Shown piece after piece: positions 33,549 through 43,649 of a stretch of DNA of 64,000 nucleotides. Each line of letters starts with the position of its first letter. The stretch's first letter is position 1. The stretch comes from Simmondsia chinensis. Taxonomy: Eukaryota; Streptophyta; Magnoliopsida; Caryophyllales; Simmondsiaceae. The notes under the pieces are model-generated. The model searched no databases. It saw only the letters and a program-made list of their open reading frames with translations, and was not told the origin of the DNA. The stretch covers positions 8,010,501 through 8,074,500 of the forward strand of contig JAGTTD010000008.1 in the NCBI GenBank assembly GCA_018398585.1, written 5' to 3'. The position numbers were made by a program, and so were the translations under genes.

Positions 33549-34130
33549 CCTTTTAAAAAACTCGAAACTGTTCCATTTCATGGATATTTATGTTAGGTGC
33601 CGTTTGGTAGACGGGGATGTTCACCACCACATAAAATATTTTCTTTTGGACAAGATTTTTCAAGAAAACTTAAAATTTATTTATGTTCTTCCATAGTTGT
33701 TTAAATAGAAAACTTGCATATTGTGATGTTTCCTTTTTTGGGTTAAGAAAAGAACATCTTTCATCAATCATCTTAAAAATTTTTATAGGATAACACAATT
33801 AGAAAAAAAAAAAAAAAAAAAAAAAAAAAAGCAATGCAACATAAATAACAAGTAATGGAAACAAAATGGGTTGGATTATTTACACGAACGCCATTTTTCA
33901 TTCGTTGAGAAAAAAAACTTTTCCCTCAAAAAATTTTCTTTGTTAAAGGATGCATGCCAAAATTCCTACAACCTAATTTTTCTTTCAAATTATTAGGATA
34001 ATATAATCTTACAATGCGTGTATCACTTATGATATTCTTTAGCTTAGATCTTGTCTAGATTCAACGTATATATGCTATAGTCTAGGTTCATTGTATCTAC
34101 GGTATCCCTTGTATCTAAATCAAGGACATG
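33549..34130 (+). repeat. Dispersed repeat, copy 1
   Basis: About 580 bp aligning with 43650-44222 in the same orientation. Shared blocks include TTCCATTTCATGGATATTTA, GAAAACTTGCATATTGTGAT and TAGCTTAGATC. A long A run (33804-33830) lies in the middle. No coding potential. It may be part of an unclassified non-autonomous transposon. Confidence 0.75.
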
Positions 34131-34163
34131 TTGGTATATTTTTTACCTTAAAATTAATAGTAT

Positions 34164-34410
34164 AGGAGGAAAGGAAAGGAACATACCCAGTGCCTTAAGG
34201 GCTCCCGCCTACGCAGGGTCTGGGGGGGCGGATGTACGCAGCCTTCCCCTTCAGGGTGTTAACCTAAAGAGAGGCTGTTTCCCAGTGCCCCCAACATGAG
34301 GGTAAGGACTTCCCAGGAGGTCACCCATCCTGGTACTACTCTCGCCCAAGCACGCTTAACTTCGCAGTTCTAATGGGATCCGTTGACGGCGTGTTGGTGC
34401 CCTCTTTAGT
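34164..34410 (-). mobile_element. 5S rRNA-derived SINE with RTE-like tail, copy B
   Basis: 247 bp bounded by a perfect 17-bp target-site duplication, CTTAAAATTAATAGTAT (34147-34163 and 34411-34427). On the minus strand the head (34402 down to 34305) is nearly canonical 5S rRNA: GGATCCCATTAGAACTGCG, AAGTTAAGCGTGCTTGGGC, GAGAGTAGTACCAGGATGGG and TGACCTCCTGGGAAGTCCT. The A box, intermediate element and C box are essentially intact. The tail (34300 down to 34186) matches the RTE LINE 3' end (GTTGGGGGCACTGGGAAACA, then AGACCCTGCGTAGGCGGGAG). A full 5S gene is excluded because the 5' end is altered and the RTE tail is fused. An LTR of a Cassandra-type element is excluded by the 17-bp duplication and the lack of a second LTR. 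Confidence 0.92.
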
Positions 34411-34770
34411 CTTAAAATTAATAGTATGTAAAATGAAAAATGAAAGCAAAAGGAAAAGAAAAAGAAAAGAAAAAGAAAAGGTGAAAGAGAAATGCGATGG
34501 AAAAAAGAAAGATTGCATTTTTGTTAAGATTTATGTAACAATATTTACCGAAGATGTTTAAATTTTAATTTTTAATTTGTACGGCTTTTCCTTATAATGT
34601 GAGTGTGTATGAGCGCCCAGGTAGGGGGTTGTGAGGTTTTTGTAAGAACATTTTAATTGTGAGTTTTTTTTTTTTGTTGAGATGTTGAGTGGGTACACCC
34701 GAGCATGATGTGAGTCAAGTTTAGGTGCTTTGATTCAGTTGAAAGGGTTTTTATAACTTCCTTTTTTAAA

Positions 34771-34958
34771 AGTTGTATTGTGGGAGAGATGGGGGCCTCC
34801 TGTGTTAGACTACATTGTGGGAGGGATGGATGTTTGCTGTGCAAAGCTACGTTGTGAGAGAATTTGTGGTTTACCGTTTAAAACTACGTTGTGTGATGGC
34901 TAGTAGCTTGCCGTTCCAAGTTATATTGTGGGAGGGTTGGTGACTTATCGTGCAATAG
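34771..34958. repeat. Degenerate 37-38-bp tandem repeat, five units
   Basis: Units centre on TACRTTGTGGGAGGGATGG followed by a T/G-rich stretch and GTGCAAAG. Five adjacent units are recognisable (starts near 34771, 34809, 34847, 34884 and 34921). Function unknown. Confidence 0.7.
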
Positions 34959-35495
34959 TCATATTTGATATTGATCATTGTAATATGGGATTTTGGGGGT
35001 TATAAATTGATATTATAATTCCTTAAATTTAACAGTAAATGAGTGTTATGATCCATAATCAATCCACGACCAAATCACTCAATCAATTAGACAATCCAAC
35101 TCAAAGATAGTAGTATTTTATATATAACTTGCATAATGCATACAAAGTATAGAGATATACAAGTATATGATAAGATTTATACAGTAAAGGAAAGAAAGGT
35201 AGAGATAGAGAGACAGAGATAGAAAGGGAAGGGAGAGAACTAGAGAGAGAGTGAGAGAGATAGAGATTCAAAGACATTTCATCCATATTCCTTCTTTTCA
35301 CTTAACCCCCTATATATAAAGTTAGGAGAAGGTATAATTGGAATATACGGCTTAGCCTACTTATTAATACTTAAAGTACTCCTTACTTAACTTCTGTTTT
35401 TCGGATTTTATCAATACCTTCCATTCTTAAAGACCCTTGTCCTCAAGGTTTCGGGATCAAGAGGGGGTTTTGAGAGTACTTTTATTTGTTTTTTT

Positions 35496-35514
35496 GGGGG
35501 GGGGGGGGGGGGGG
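35496..35514 (+). repeat. 19-bp G homopolymer
   Basis: Uninterrupted G run after a T run, within the remains of element D. One of five G or C runs of 18 bp or more in the window. Confidence 0.9.
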
Positions 35515-35641
35515 TTTCAGTTTTTGAAGCAAAAGACAGGAGGGTTTTCTATAATTTACCCAATAAATTTTTATAAAAAATTGTATTTTTTAAAAATACA
35601 ATTTACGTGTCCATTTTTATGAGTAGGTATTTGTGTCAGTT

Positions 35642-36649
35642 GACCGAGTACATGGAGCTTAAGTTCGATCCCACCACCACGCCTAGCAGAGAAGACGTCA
35701 AGATTGGATCGGACCCTATACCGAGAAAGGAAAGTTTCAGATACTTGGGGTCCATGATACAGCACAACGGTGAAGTTGACGAGGATGTGAACAACCGGAT
35801 TAAAATAGGATGGCATAAATAGAGAATGGCCTTGGCGGTGCTTTGCGATAGAAAGCTTCCCTCAAAGCTAAAGGGAAGATTCTATAATGTCCTATGGGGC
35901 GGAGTGTAGGGAGATGAAACAACATCAGACACATAAGATGAAGGTGGCGAAGATGAGGATGTTGCGGTGTATGTGCGGACACACAAGGAAAGATAGGATC
36001 AGAAACGATGTCATAAGAGGTGAATTGGGCGTGGCCTCCATTAAGGATAAATTAAGGGAGCAACGTTTGAGGTGGTTCGGACATGTTAGGAAGAAATTGA
36101 GCACCGCTCCGTTCAGGAGATGCGAGTAGCCACATACTACGGTAGGCAGGAGAGGGAGAGGCAGGCCAAAGAAGAGATGGCTGGAGACGATCAGACAAGA
36201 CCTCACCCACCTAAACCTTTGGGAGGAGATGTCTTTAGATAGAGCCCAATGGAGGGCTAGCATAGGAGTAGTAGATGTAGTGGAGTAGAGTAGGGTAGTC
36301 CAGCTTTTTGTGCTATCTCTAATGTTCTAGGCTTTTAGGGTAGTCTAGATTTGGCGCCCTTATGTGTGATCTGAGCTCCTTATTGACTAGTTGTTCATTG
36401 GCTTATTTGCAATCTGCTATGCCTTTGCCTTCATTTGCCTAACTTTGCCCTGATTATATTCTTATTTGCTCTCGTACTGCTAGGTTGCCAGACTTCATCG
36501 TGCTGACAAGCTTTTCAAGTTGGGGGCTCTCGGAAACAGCCTCCCTTCTGGGCAGCCCCCAGAAGGGGGAAGGCTGCGTATATCTACCCCCCCAGACCCT
36601 GCTTATGCGGGAGCCCTTGAGGCACTGGGTTGTTGTTGTTGGTGGTGTT
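35642..36649 (+). mobile_element. RTE-type LINE copy 3, 5'-truncated, with target-site duplication
   Basis: Flanked by GTATTTGTGTCAGTT (35627-35641) and GTATTTGTGTCGGTT (36650-36664), a 15-bp duplication with one mismatch. The frame begins with TEYMELKFDPTTTPSRED, then SFRYLGSMIQHNGEVDEDVN, then (35887-36129) [20 protein letters not shown] and [18 protein letters not shown], the C-terminus of RTE reverse transcriptase. The frame is broken by a stop at 35819 and a shift near 35880. The 3' block (36519-36628) and a GTTGTTGTTGGTGGTGTTG tail end the element. The intact 3' block shows exactly what the SINE tails copy. Confidence 0.9.
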
Positions 36650-36664
36650 GTATTTGTGTCGGTT

Positions 36665-37440
36665 ATAATGATGGGAAATAGAAGTTCCAATCCCAAAGAG
36701 GGAGGACATACTTAGAGTTAAAAAGAATAAAGATAAAGTAAGCATTATTGATCTCGAGTATGGTAAAGACTCATGGGAGTTGGGTAAGCAACTTAGTTGT
36801 GCTTCAATGGAGAATACTCTATATCAGTGAAGATTTTAGCTGAGCTGCATATGGAGAAGTGGAAAAAGTGTGTATCATAATCCCTTATGGGCAAGTACAA
36901 AATGGGTGAGCCTTTCTATGCTTTTGGTGCCATTGTTCTGGGGTTTCGAATCATCTCGAGTAATTTTGTTGTCTTTGTCTTTGTGCTTTATATTGTGTGT
37001 CCAAGGCTTTTGTTCTATCAATACTCCATAGCCACTTCTTTTATAGTCCTACAGACACCAAGCACTGTCTAAAAACTTGTAGCCAATATACACCCTTAAT
37101 GCTCACTGCTCTATTCAAGTCGAGTTTAACTTGTTAATGAATCGAGTTAGCTACCTGATTGAGTAGTTCGAGCTACTATCTAGAGCTTTAAGTGAGCATT
37201 CGAGGACCATTGATTCAAACTTAGCTTATAAAGTTGGCTTAAACTCAACCTAATTGAGCCTTATAAACAATTTAACAGTGATAATAACATTAACCAAAAT
37301 AACCTTTAAGTATTATAAACGCATCAAATTTTGCATTTGCTTAGACTCATAGAGGTGACAATTACAAAAAATGACTTCTTATAATATTTTTTTGTCAACC
37401 TTGCGAGGTTGATCTCTACGTTTTTGGTTCCCAAGCCTTG
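36665..37440. other. Unassigned sequence inside element D
   Basis: No recognisable coding domain. Presumed decayed internal sequence of the minus-strand element. Confidence 0.3.
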
Positions 37441-37483
37441 GCCTCTAAGACCTCCACCCATTCTAGATTGGATGTCGAATTGT

Positions 37484-37840
37484 TCACCTCTGTCGCGGTA
37501 TCGGTCTCCATTGGAGGTGGTGGCTTCTCCGTTGTTTCCACGACTTTGACATCATTATCAGTACAATCTCCATCCACACTTTCAATTCCCAGCTTCCAAT
37601 CACCATCATCCTTAATTTCACAATTTTCATCCTTGAATCATTTGGAATTTCTTCTGGTGTTTCAAAGACATTGTTCGTCTTTGCAATCGTTGTCGTTGAG
37701 GTAATTCGTACCGATTTATCATAGTTTCTAGAAATCTCTCGCATCTCATAGAGTTTTGCCAATTCCTTCGCAACTGTCATTTGTATTCCTGCAATTGCTA
37801 CTGGATCAATTGCCATGGTGACCTCGCTTGTTGATGCCAA
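37484..37840 (-). pseudogene. gag N-terminus of element D
   Basis: The minus-strand frame continues from the primer binding site: LASTSEVTMAIDPVAIAGIQ, then MTVAKELAKLYEMREISRNY. It is helical and polar, as gypsy gag starts often are. The likely initiation codon is the ATG of MAIDPVAIAG near 37817. The frame decays into basic, Met-rich residues and ends at 37484. There is no capsid core or zinc knuckle. Confidence 0.5.
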
Positions 37841-37974
37841 GGATCGATGGCTCTGATACCATTTGTTACGATCCATAATCAATCCATAAACAAATCACTC
37901 AATCAATCAGACAATCTAATTCAAAGATAATTGTATTTTGTATATAACTTGTAAAATCTGTACAAAGTATAGAG

Positions 37975-38297
37975 TGTTGCACACTCTTTCATTAGTCATT
38001 TTCCCGCCAGTTTTCAAACTAGATTCTAGATTGTTTCATGAATGTTCTAGAATATGATTCAAATGTTTTGGAGGGTAAGTTGGTTAAGCTTTCTTATTCT
38101 ATAAATACTTGGTTGATATATTGGGTTTGATATCCAATGAAATAAACTCTAAATTTGTCTTATTGTTCTTCTCTTCTTGCCCTTGTTCTCTTCTTCCTCT
38201 TCTGTTTTGTTTGTCTTCTACTCTTTCTCTGTCTCGCTGCTGCTTCGTCTTCTCAATTTCTATTCTCCTATATTGATAAAATAAAAATAGTGCAACA
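37975..38297 (+). repeat. 5' LTR of element E
   Basis: TG..CA ends with inverted TGTTGCAC/GTGCAACA. TTCTATAAATAC near 38096-38107 is a good TATA box. The CT-rich run after it would be the start of the transcript. Confidence 0.8.
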
Positions 38298-38309
38298 TTT
38301 GGGATTAGA

Positions 38310-39180
38310 GCTTTCTGATCCTCAGCTGGTAGCATCCATGGGAAGGCACGTGTCAGCAATCCGAAATTCGTAGAATTGAGTCTCTGCTTGATCAAATTGA
38401 ATAATCCTTTATTAACAATACAGAAGCTTGAATTCAAGAATATGATGTTGCGGAAAAAAAGTGGATCTCTGAGTTGATTACTTCTTTTCAAGCTGAGATG
38501 GCATCCTTTAAAGTTGAAGTTCATACCGAGCAAGGTTGTTGATGGATTTATTCCGAGAAACGTTCGTTCAGCGTAATTCTTCTGCTACTTCTGTCCTAGG
38601 ATTGATTCTATAGGGAGCATCATCTTCTAATACTTGTATAGCTCTAGTAACTCAAGCTAGGACCAGTGTTTCGGGAAGATTTTCTGAGTCATCTTCATAT
38701 TCACTATCTATGAGATCAACAAAGGTAGATTTCCCGCGCTTTAATGGTGAAATGATCGTGGATGGTATTATAAGGTGGATCAATTTTTTTCCTTGGATGA
38801 GACTTCCGATGATGCTAAGATTTGTATTGTTTTAATTCACTTAGATGACATTGCACTTGAGTGGCACTGAGCCCATTTTAAGGCTCTTCCTCCGGATAGT
38901 TCAATTTCTTGAAAAACTTATGCCCATCACATATTGCATCATTTTAGTGGTTTGTACGACGATCCCATGGCCGAGCTTAAGGCACACGCCTGGATAGTTA
39001 TGTGGTGGATTACTTGAACAAATTTGAGAAGTTGTATGTCAAACTCAATTTATCGGAAGAGTAGTTGGTTGGTTGTTTTTTAGGTGGTCTTAAAGATAAT
39101 ATTCAGATTCTGATTCGTATGTTTCAACCTCACACACTTAAACACTCTATGACATTAGCTTGACTTCAAGAGGCTCAACT
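38310..39180 (+). pseudogene. gag of element E, broken
   Basis: Coding traces include VDFPRFNGE near 38735, the conserved gypsy capsid start (usually L-P-x-F-x-G), then fragments with frame changes through 39180. No single frame is longer than about 60 codons here. Confidence 0.55.
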
Positions 39181-39187
39181 CACATTT

Positions 39188-39900
39188 TTGTCCCCTGGTG
39201 GTTCTCTGTACTGTCCTCCACTGGCTGCAAAATCAGGCCCTTTGGTTACTATTTCATCTCCCACCGGCATCAGGAATGTCCGATCCTTTATTGTTTCTTC
39301 CCGTGGGCCTGGTCCTCCTCATGGTCGGGTTCTGTCTGCTGCCAAGATTGAAAATAAACGCCTTAAAGGCCTCTGTTTCTTTTGTAATGAGCCGTTTGCA
39401 CTAGACCACTTGCGTGAATGCAAGGTAAAAAATCCTCAATTGAAGCTCCTCACTGTTAATGACGAAGATGATGATGATGGCACTCTTGAACTTCTTGTGG
39501 CTATTCCCGATGACTCCCTTATTGAGGACTCTCCTCAGGTTTCTTTATATGCGGTTGCCGGTTCCTTCGGATTTCAGACTATGCAGCTTTGTGATTATCA
39601 TAATAAGCGTCCCTTACAGATTCTTATTGATTTTGGCAGCACACTCAATTTTTTGGATTCGGGCAAAGCTGCACGTTTGGGCTGTTCTTCTACTCCCATT
39701 CTTCCTCTGTTAGTGGCGGTGCTTGACGGTTCGGCTTTATCGAGTTCAACCTTTTGTTCGGGTTTTTGTTGATCTATGCAGGGCTATGATTTTTGTCATG
39801 ATGTTTTTCTCATTGCCTTGGGTGGATGTGACATGGTACTCGGCATTCAATGGTTGATTACGTTTGGACCGATTCTTTGGAATTTTGATGCCTAGACCAT
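39188..39900 (+). pseudogene. Zinc knuckle and protease of element E
   Basis: The open frame 39188-39772 contains RLKGLCFFCNEPFALDHLRE, a C-x2-C-x7-H-x3-C knuckle, an acidic spacer (NDEDDDDGTLELLVAIPDDS), and the protease active site RPLQILIDFGSTLNFLDSGK with catalytic Asp and Gly kept (D-F-G-S-T). It ends at a stop at 39770. The second protease half (VFLIALGGCDMVLGIQWL) continues in another frame to 39890. Confidence 0.8.
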
Positions 39901-40149
39901 GTCGTTCACATATCATGGGCTCATGCTCTTTTGTCCAGCTGACGCCCTTCAGGTTGTCTTATCGATGGCAAGGGTGCTTTGGCTCATTTACTTTCCTCGA
40001 CTTCCTTTCTATGTACTATTCATGCGTAGACTGAGAATGCTCCGACTTCACCCATTCCTATGGCCGCTGCCGCTCCAGATAGTCGTGAGGACTTATCTAC
40101 TTTATTGCTTTTCTAATATCTTTGTAGATTCTGTGGGGTTACCGCCGTC

Positions 40150-40780
40150 TCGACCATCTCATGATCATCGTGTTCCTCTTCAGGAGGGTACGAATTATAT
40201 TAATATTCGTTCATTCAAATATCCTTTGCTTCAAAAGGACGTGATTGAGCTTTTGGTTTAGGATATGTTGACTAGTGGCATTATTTGGGCCAGTGACAGC
40301 CTCTTCGTGTCTCCCATTGTTTTGGTTAAGAAGAAAGACAGCTCCTGGTGTATGTGTGTTGATTATCGCCAACTGAATCGTCATATTGTGAAAAATAAAT
40401 TTCCTATAATGATGGTCGAAGAGCTTGTGGACGAATTGTATGGGTTCATTGTATTCTCAAGTTGGATATGCCGTTGACATTTATAAGATGACTTTTGGTA
40501 CACACCACTGTCATTATGAGTTACTTGTGATGCCCTTAGGGCTAACTAACAGCCCGAAATCTTTTCAGGGTCTGATGAATGACATTTTTGTTCCTACTTA
40601 CGCCGCTTTGTTCTCATGCTTTTCGCTGACATCCTCATCTATAGTCACTCGCCTTCGAATCATGTGCAACACCTTCGGGTCAAGTTCTCTTTGCTCCGTT
40701 CTCATCAATTGGTGGTCCAATTCAGCAAGTGTGGTTTTTTTGGACCACATTGAGTATTTGGGACATTTTTATTGGTGCTA
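40150..40780 (+). pseudogene. Reverse transcriptase of element E, broken
   Basis: RSFKYPLLQKDVIELLV, a stop at 40259-40261, DMLTSGIIWASDSLFVSPIV, LVKKKDSSWCMCVDYRQLNR (fingers), then a frame change near 40460, [20 protein letters not shown] (motif B) and [11 protein letters not shown] (motif C). The usual F-D-D-I-L is F-A-D-I-L here, so one of the two catalytic Asp residues is lost by a single base change. Several shifts separate the motifs, so the enzyme is dead. Confidence 0.85.
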
Positions 40781-40784
40781 ATGG

Positions 40785-41399
40785 AGTATCTATGGACCTT
40801 AAGTTAATTGAGGTTGTTTGTTTGTGGCCCAAGCCTATTTGTGTGAAGCACTTACTCGGATTTTTGGGCTTGTGTGGTTGTTATCGATGTTTTATACCCG
40901 ATTATGGCCATATTTGTAAGCCCCTTGCTGATGTTTTGCACAAAAATGCCTTTGCTTGGTCCACAGCAGCACAACACGCTTTTGATCATCTCAAGTATGC
41001 ACTCATGGAAGCTCCTGTTTTGGCCTCACCTGATTTTTCCCATTATGGCATGGTATTGGTGTTGTTCTTATGCAACAGGGCTACCCTATCGCCTTTCTTA
41101 GTAAAACCCTTTCTCCATAGAATCAGGCTCATTCCATTTATGAGTGTGAATTGTTAGCTGTGGTTCATGCAGTGAAGACTTGGGAGCAATATTTTACGGG
41201 CTGTCATTTTATTCTCCAGATGGATCAGGAAAGCCTTAAATATCTTCTCAAGTGGAAGATGTCGACTTCTTTTTTGTTTGCATGGCTTTCCAAGCTTATG
41301 GATTTTCACTATGATATTATTGACAAGAAAGGGAAAGATAATGTAGCTGCTGATGCTTTGTCCCTCATTTCGAGTGGCTCTCAGTACCATATCTTTTGA
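40785..41399 (+). pseudogene. RT connection and RNase H of element E
   Basis: PICVKHLLGFLGLCGCYRCF and AFDHLKYALMEAPVLASPDF mark the RT thumb and connection. YECELLAVVHAVKTWEQYF (across a stop at 41155) and GCHFILQMDQESLKYLLKW, then IIDKKGKDNVAADALS (usually G-x-x-N-x-x-A-D-A-L-S), are the RNase H blocks. At least one frame change lies between. Confidence 0.85.
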
Positions 41400-41559
41400 T
41401 TTACTTGCCGAGATTTAGTCTTCATGGCGTCAGGATCCCAATATGTGTGCCTTGCTTCGATCCCTTTAAAGTACTCTAGACAAGCATCGTAATTTTACCT
41501 GGCATAATTCGCAGTTACGTTGTTTGGGAAATTGGTTGTGGGTGCCGTCCCTTCTTTAC

Positions 41560-42600
41560 GCCACAGGATCATTACTTTTTATCATGCCTCTTCGCTAGGG
41601 GGCCATTCCGGAATGATGCTACTCTTCGCCATATTGCCTCGTTTTTCTATTGGAAGGGCCTGAAACACAATATTTATGATTTTATACATCGATGTTTGGT
41701 TTGTTACCGCTGCAAACCCGACAATGCTCCTTTGCCAAGTCTTCTTTGTCCTTTTCCCATTTCTACTACCGTTTGGGCTAACTTTTTCATAGACTTCATT
41801 CAAGACCTTTCCATTTCTCTTGGAAAGGACTCGATTTTAGTAGTAGTGGATTAGTGAATATGCTCACTTTTTGGCTCGTTCTCATCCTTTCACTGATGTT
41901 GAAGTTGCCCAGCTTTTTATGGACCACATCTATAAAGCTCCAAGGCCTTCCCCAGTCTATTATTTCGGATTGGGGTTCGGTTTTTCTGAGCATTTTTTGC
42001 CAAGAGTTATTCTAAATTCAGGACATTCAACTTAATTTGTCGACTGCTTATCATCCTCAGTAGGATGCTCAGATAGAAGTATTGAATCAGAGTTTGGAGA
42101 CATATCTCTGCTGTATATGCTACGACTCTCCCTAATGTTGGGCTTCTTTTTTGCCCATGGCTGAATGGTGGCATAATGCCACTTTTCATTCCGCTATTCA
42201 GAGTACCCCTTTTGAGCTACTTTGTCGGCAACCGCCTCCACTTCATCTTCCATATATTTCGGGTGGGAGCTTGGTGGAGGTCGTTGAATGCAGCCTTCGA
42301 GCTAGTGAATATGTTGCTCTTCTTAAGCATCATCTAAGTCGGGCTCAGCAGTGTCTAAACAGTTTGGTTGATCGTCACCGTTTGGATTGGCAATTTAACA
42401 TGGGGGACTTTGTCTACCTCAAACTCTAGCCCTACTGCCAATCTTTTGTGGTTTCGCGTCCTTCTCCGAAACTCGCAGCACATTTCTATGGTCCTTTTAG
42501 CGTCATTGATTGCATCAGATCTGTGGCAATTTGAACTTATTAGGGTACTCTTCTCTTAACCTTTTGCTCGTTTTAAACTCATTGATTGCCAAAATGCATG
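41560..42600 (+). pseudogene. Integrase of element E, broken
   Basis: Traces of the zinc-binding N-terminus (SSLGGHSGM at 41587), catalytic core fragments (TDVEVAQLFMDHIYKA; MAEWWHNATFHSAIQSTPFE at 42151) and the C-terminal DNA-binding end (CLNSLVDRHRLDWQFNMGDF, VYLKL, then HFYGPFSVID) appear in order. Stops and shifts break it everywhere. A chromodomain is not evident. Confidence 0.8.
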
Positions 42601-42869
42601 GTTGATTGATCCGAGCACTTGAGGGGAGACCTATCTTGGCCCTATTCTGACTTAGTTGGTCTTTTTTTTCACATGTGGTCGTGTTTCTCAATGTAGTATT
42701 CAAATTTGTTAATTTTTCTCCTCCATGACTTTCCAAGTTACTCTCGCTCCAACACGTTCCAAGGCTAAATATATCTAGATCATGCCATAACGCACATGTA
42801 ATAGCCGAACAATATCATTAAAATATTGTATAAAATATATAAAATATGTGGTGTGTCACCACAAATGAC

Positions 42870-43646
42870 TAGGGATGGCAATGGATTGGGTTTGGGTCGG
42901 GTTTGCCTTTATCTAAATCCAACCCTGAAAAGACCCAACCCAACCCAAATCTGAAAAAAGATCTATTATTTCATAAAAATTAATCCAAATTCAAATCCAT
43001 CGAATGCAATGGATATTCGGCCCAAATTCATAATTCATTTAAGTTACAAAGTAAATTATAATATTATAATATAATATTAATATATATAATAGGAATAATA
43101 CAAAATCTAATATTAGTATTTATAACAATAATAATGTAATATTAACTAATATTTGGACAAATTGATATATATTTTCCTTTATTATTTAACATGTATAAAT
43201 ATAACAATAAAGTAATATTAGGCAATTATTCAAATATCTTTTAATAAGTAATCTTTATACATGAATTTGTACATAAAAAATATTATGGGGTAAAAATAAA
43301 CATTAAAATGTTAGTACAAAAAAAAAAAAAGTTGGAATATGGTTTGACATGTTAAAAACTTAAAATTTAGTAATTTTAAAAATTTTGTCCACATAAAACA
43401 TAATTTCGGGTCGGCTTGGGATCAGGTTTGGGTTGGGTTTGATGTTATCCAAATCCGATCTGACCCATAGCCTATTTATCAATATCCAAATTCAAATCAA
43501 AATCCATTTAAAGCCTATTTTTTGCATTCAAATTCATCATAAATGGATCGGATTGAATGAATATCTAATGAATTTGGACCCAATTACAAATGATGCCAAA
43601 TGAGTACAAATGGAAGTACCTATAGGAACAAATAGACCTATCCCTA
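42870..43646. mobile_element. hAT-like MITE
   Basis: It begins TAGGGATGGCAATGGATTGG and ends GACCTATCCCTA, short imperfect inverted repeats. The subterminal GGGTTTGGGTCGGGTTTG (left) is mirrored by GGGTCGGCTTGGGATCAGG inside. This is the widespread 'TAGGGATGGCAA' non-autonomous hAT style in plants. The 8-bp flanks do not match, so the class is tentative. Confidence 0.55.
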
Positions 43647-43649
43647 GTA

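Larger units (their letters stand above)
35044..37974 (-). mobile_element. Deleted Ty3/gypsy element D (minus strand)
   Basis: The left LTR starts TGTTATGATCCATAATCAAT at 35044. The right LTR starts TGTTACGATCCATAATCAAT at 37864 and is cut after about 110 bp by element E at 37975. Immediately inside the right LTR the minus strand reads TGGTATCAGAGCCATCG (37846-37862), an intact initiator-Met primer binding site, so orientation is minus. A gag N-terminal frame follows. No protease, RT or integrase remains between 37440 and 35460. RTE copy 3 is inserted at 35642-36649. Confidence 0.75.
37975..42770 (+). mobile_element. Ty3/gypsy element E (plus strand), gag-pol domains in order but broken; 3' LTR missing
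   Basis: The 5' LTR at 37975-38297 (323 bp) begins TGTTGCACAC and ends GTGCAACA, a near-perfect terminal inverted repeat. The next bases, TTTGGGATTAGAGC, are a decayed TGGTATCAGAGC primer binding site. Gag, zinc knuckle, protease, RT, RNase H and integrase remnants follow on the plus strand to about 42600. The gypsy order has integrase last. No second LTR is seen by 42770, so the right end is deleted. The element cut the right LTR of element D. Lineage within Ty3/gypsy is not assigned. Confidence 0.85.

Noticed and set aside
34305..34402. Functional 5S rRNA gene
   Set aside because: The 5' end is altered, it is a single copy, it is fused to an RTE tail and the whole is bounded by a 17-bp target-site duplication. 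It is a SINE, not an rRNA gene.
38155..38373. Leucine/phenylalanine-rich 72-aa frame resembling a signal or membrane peptide
   Set aside because: It is the CT-rich leader of the element E LTR read as protein; it crosses the LTR end and primer binding site.
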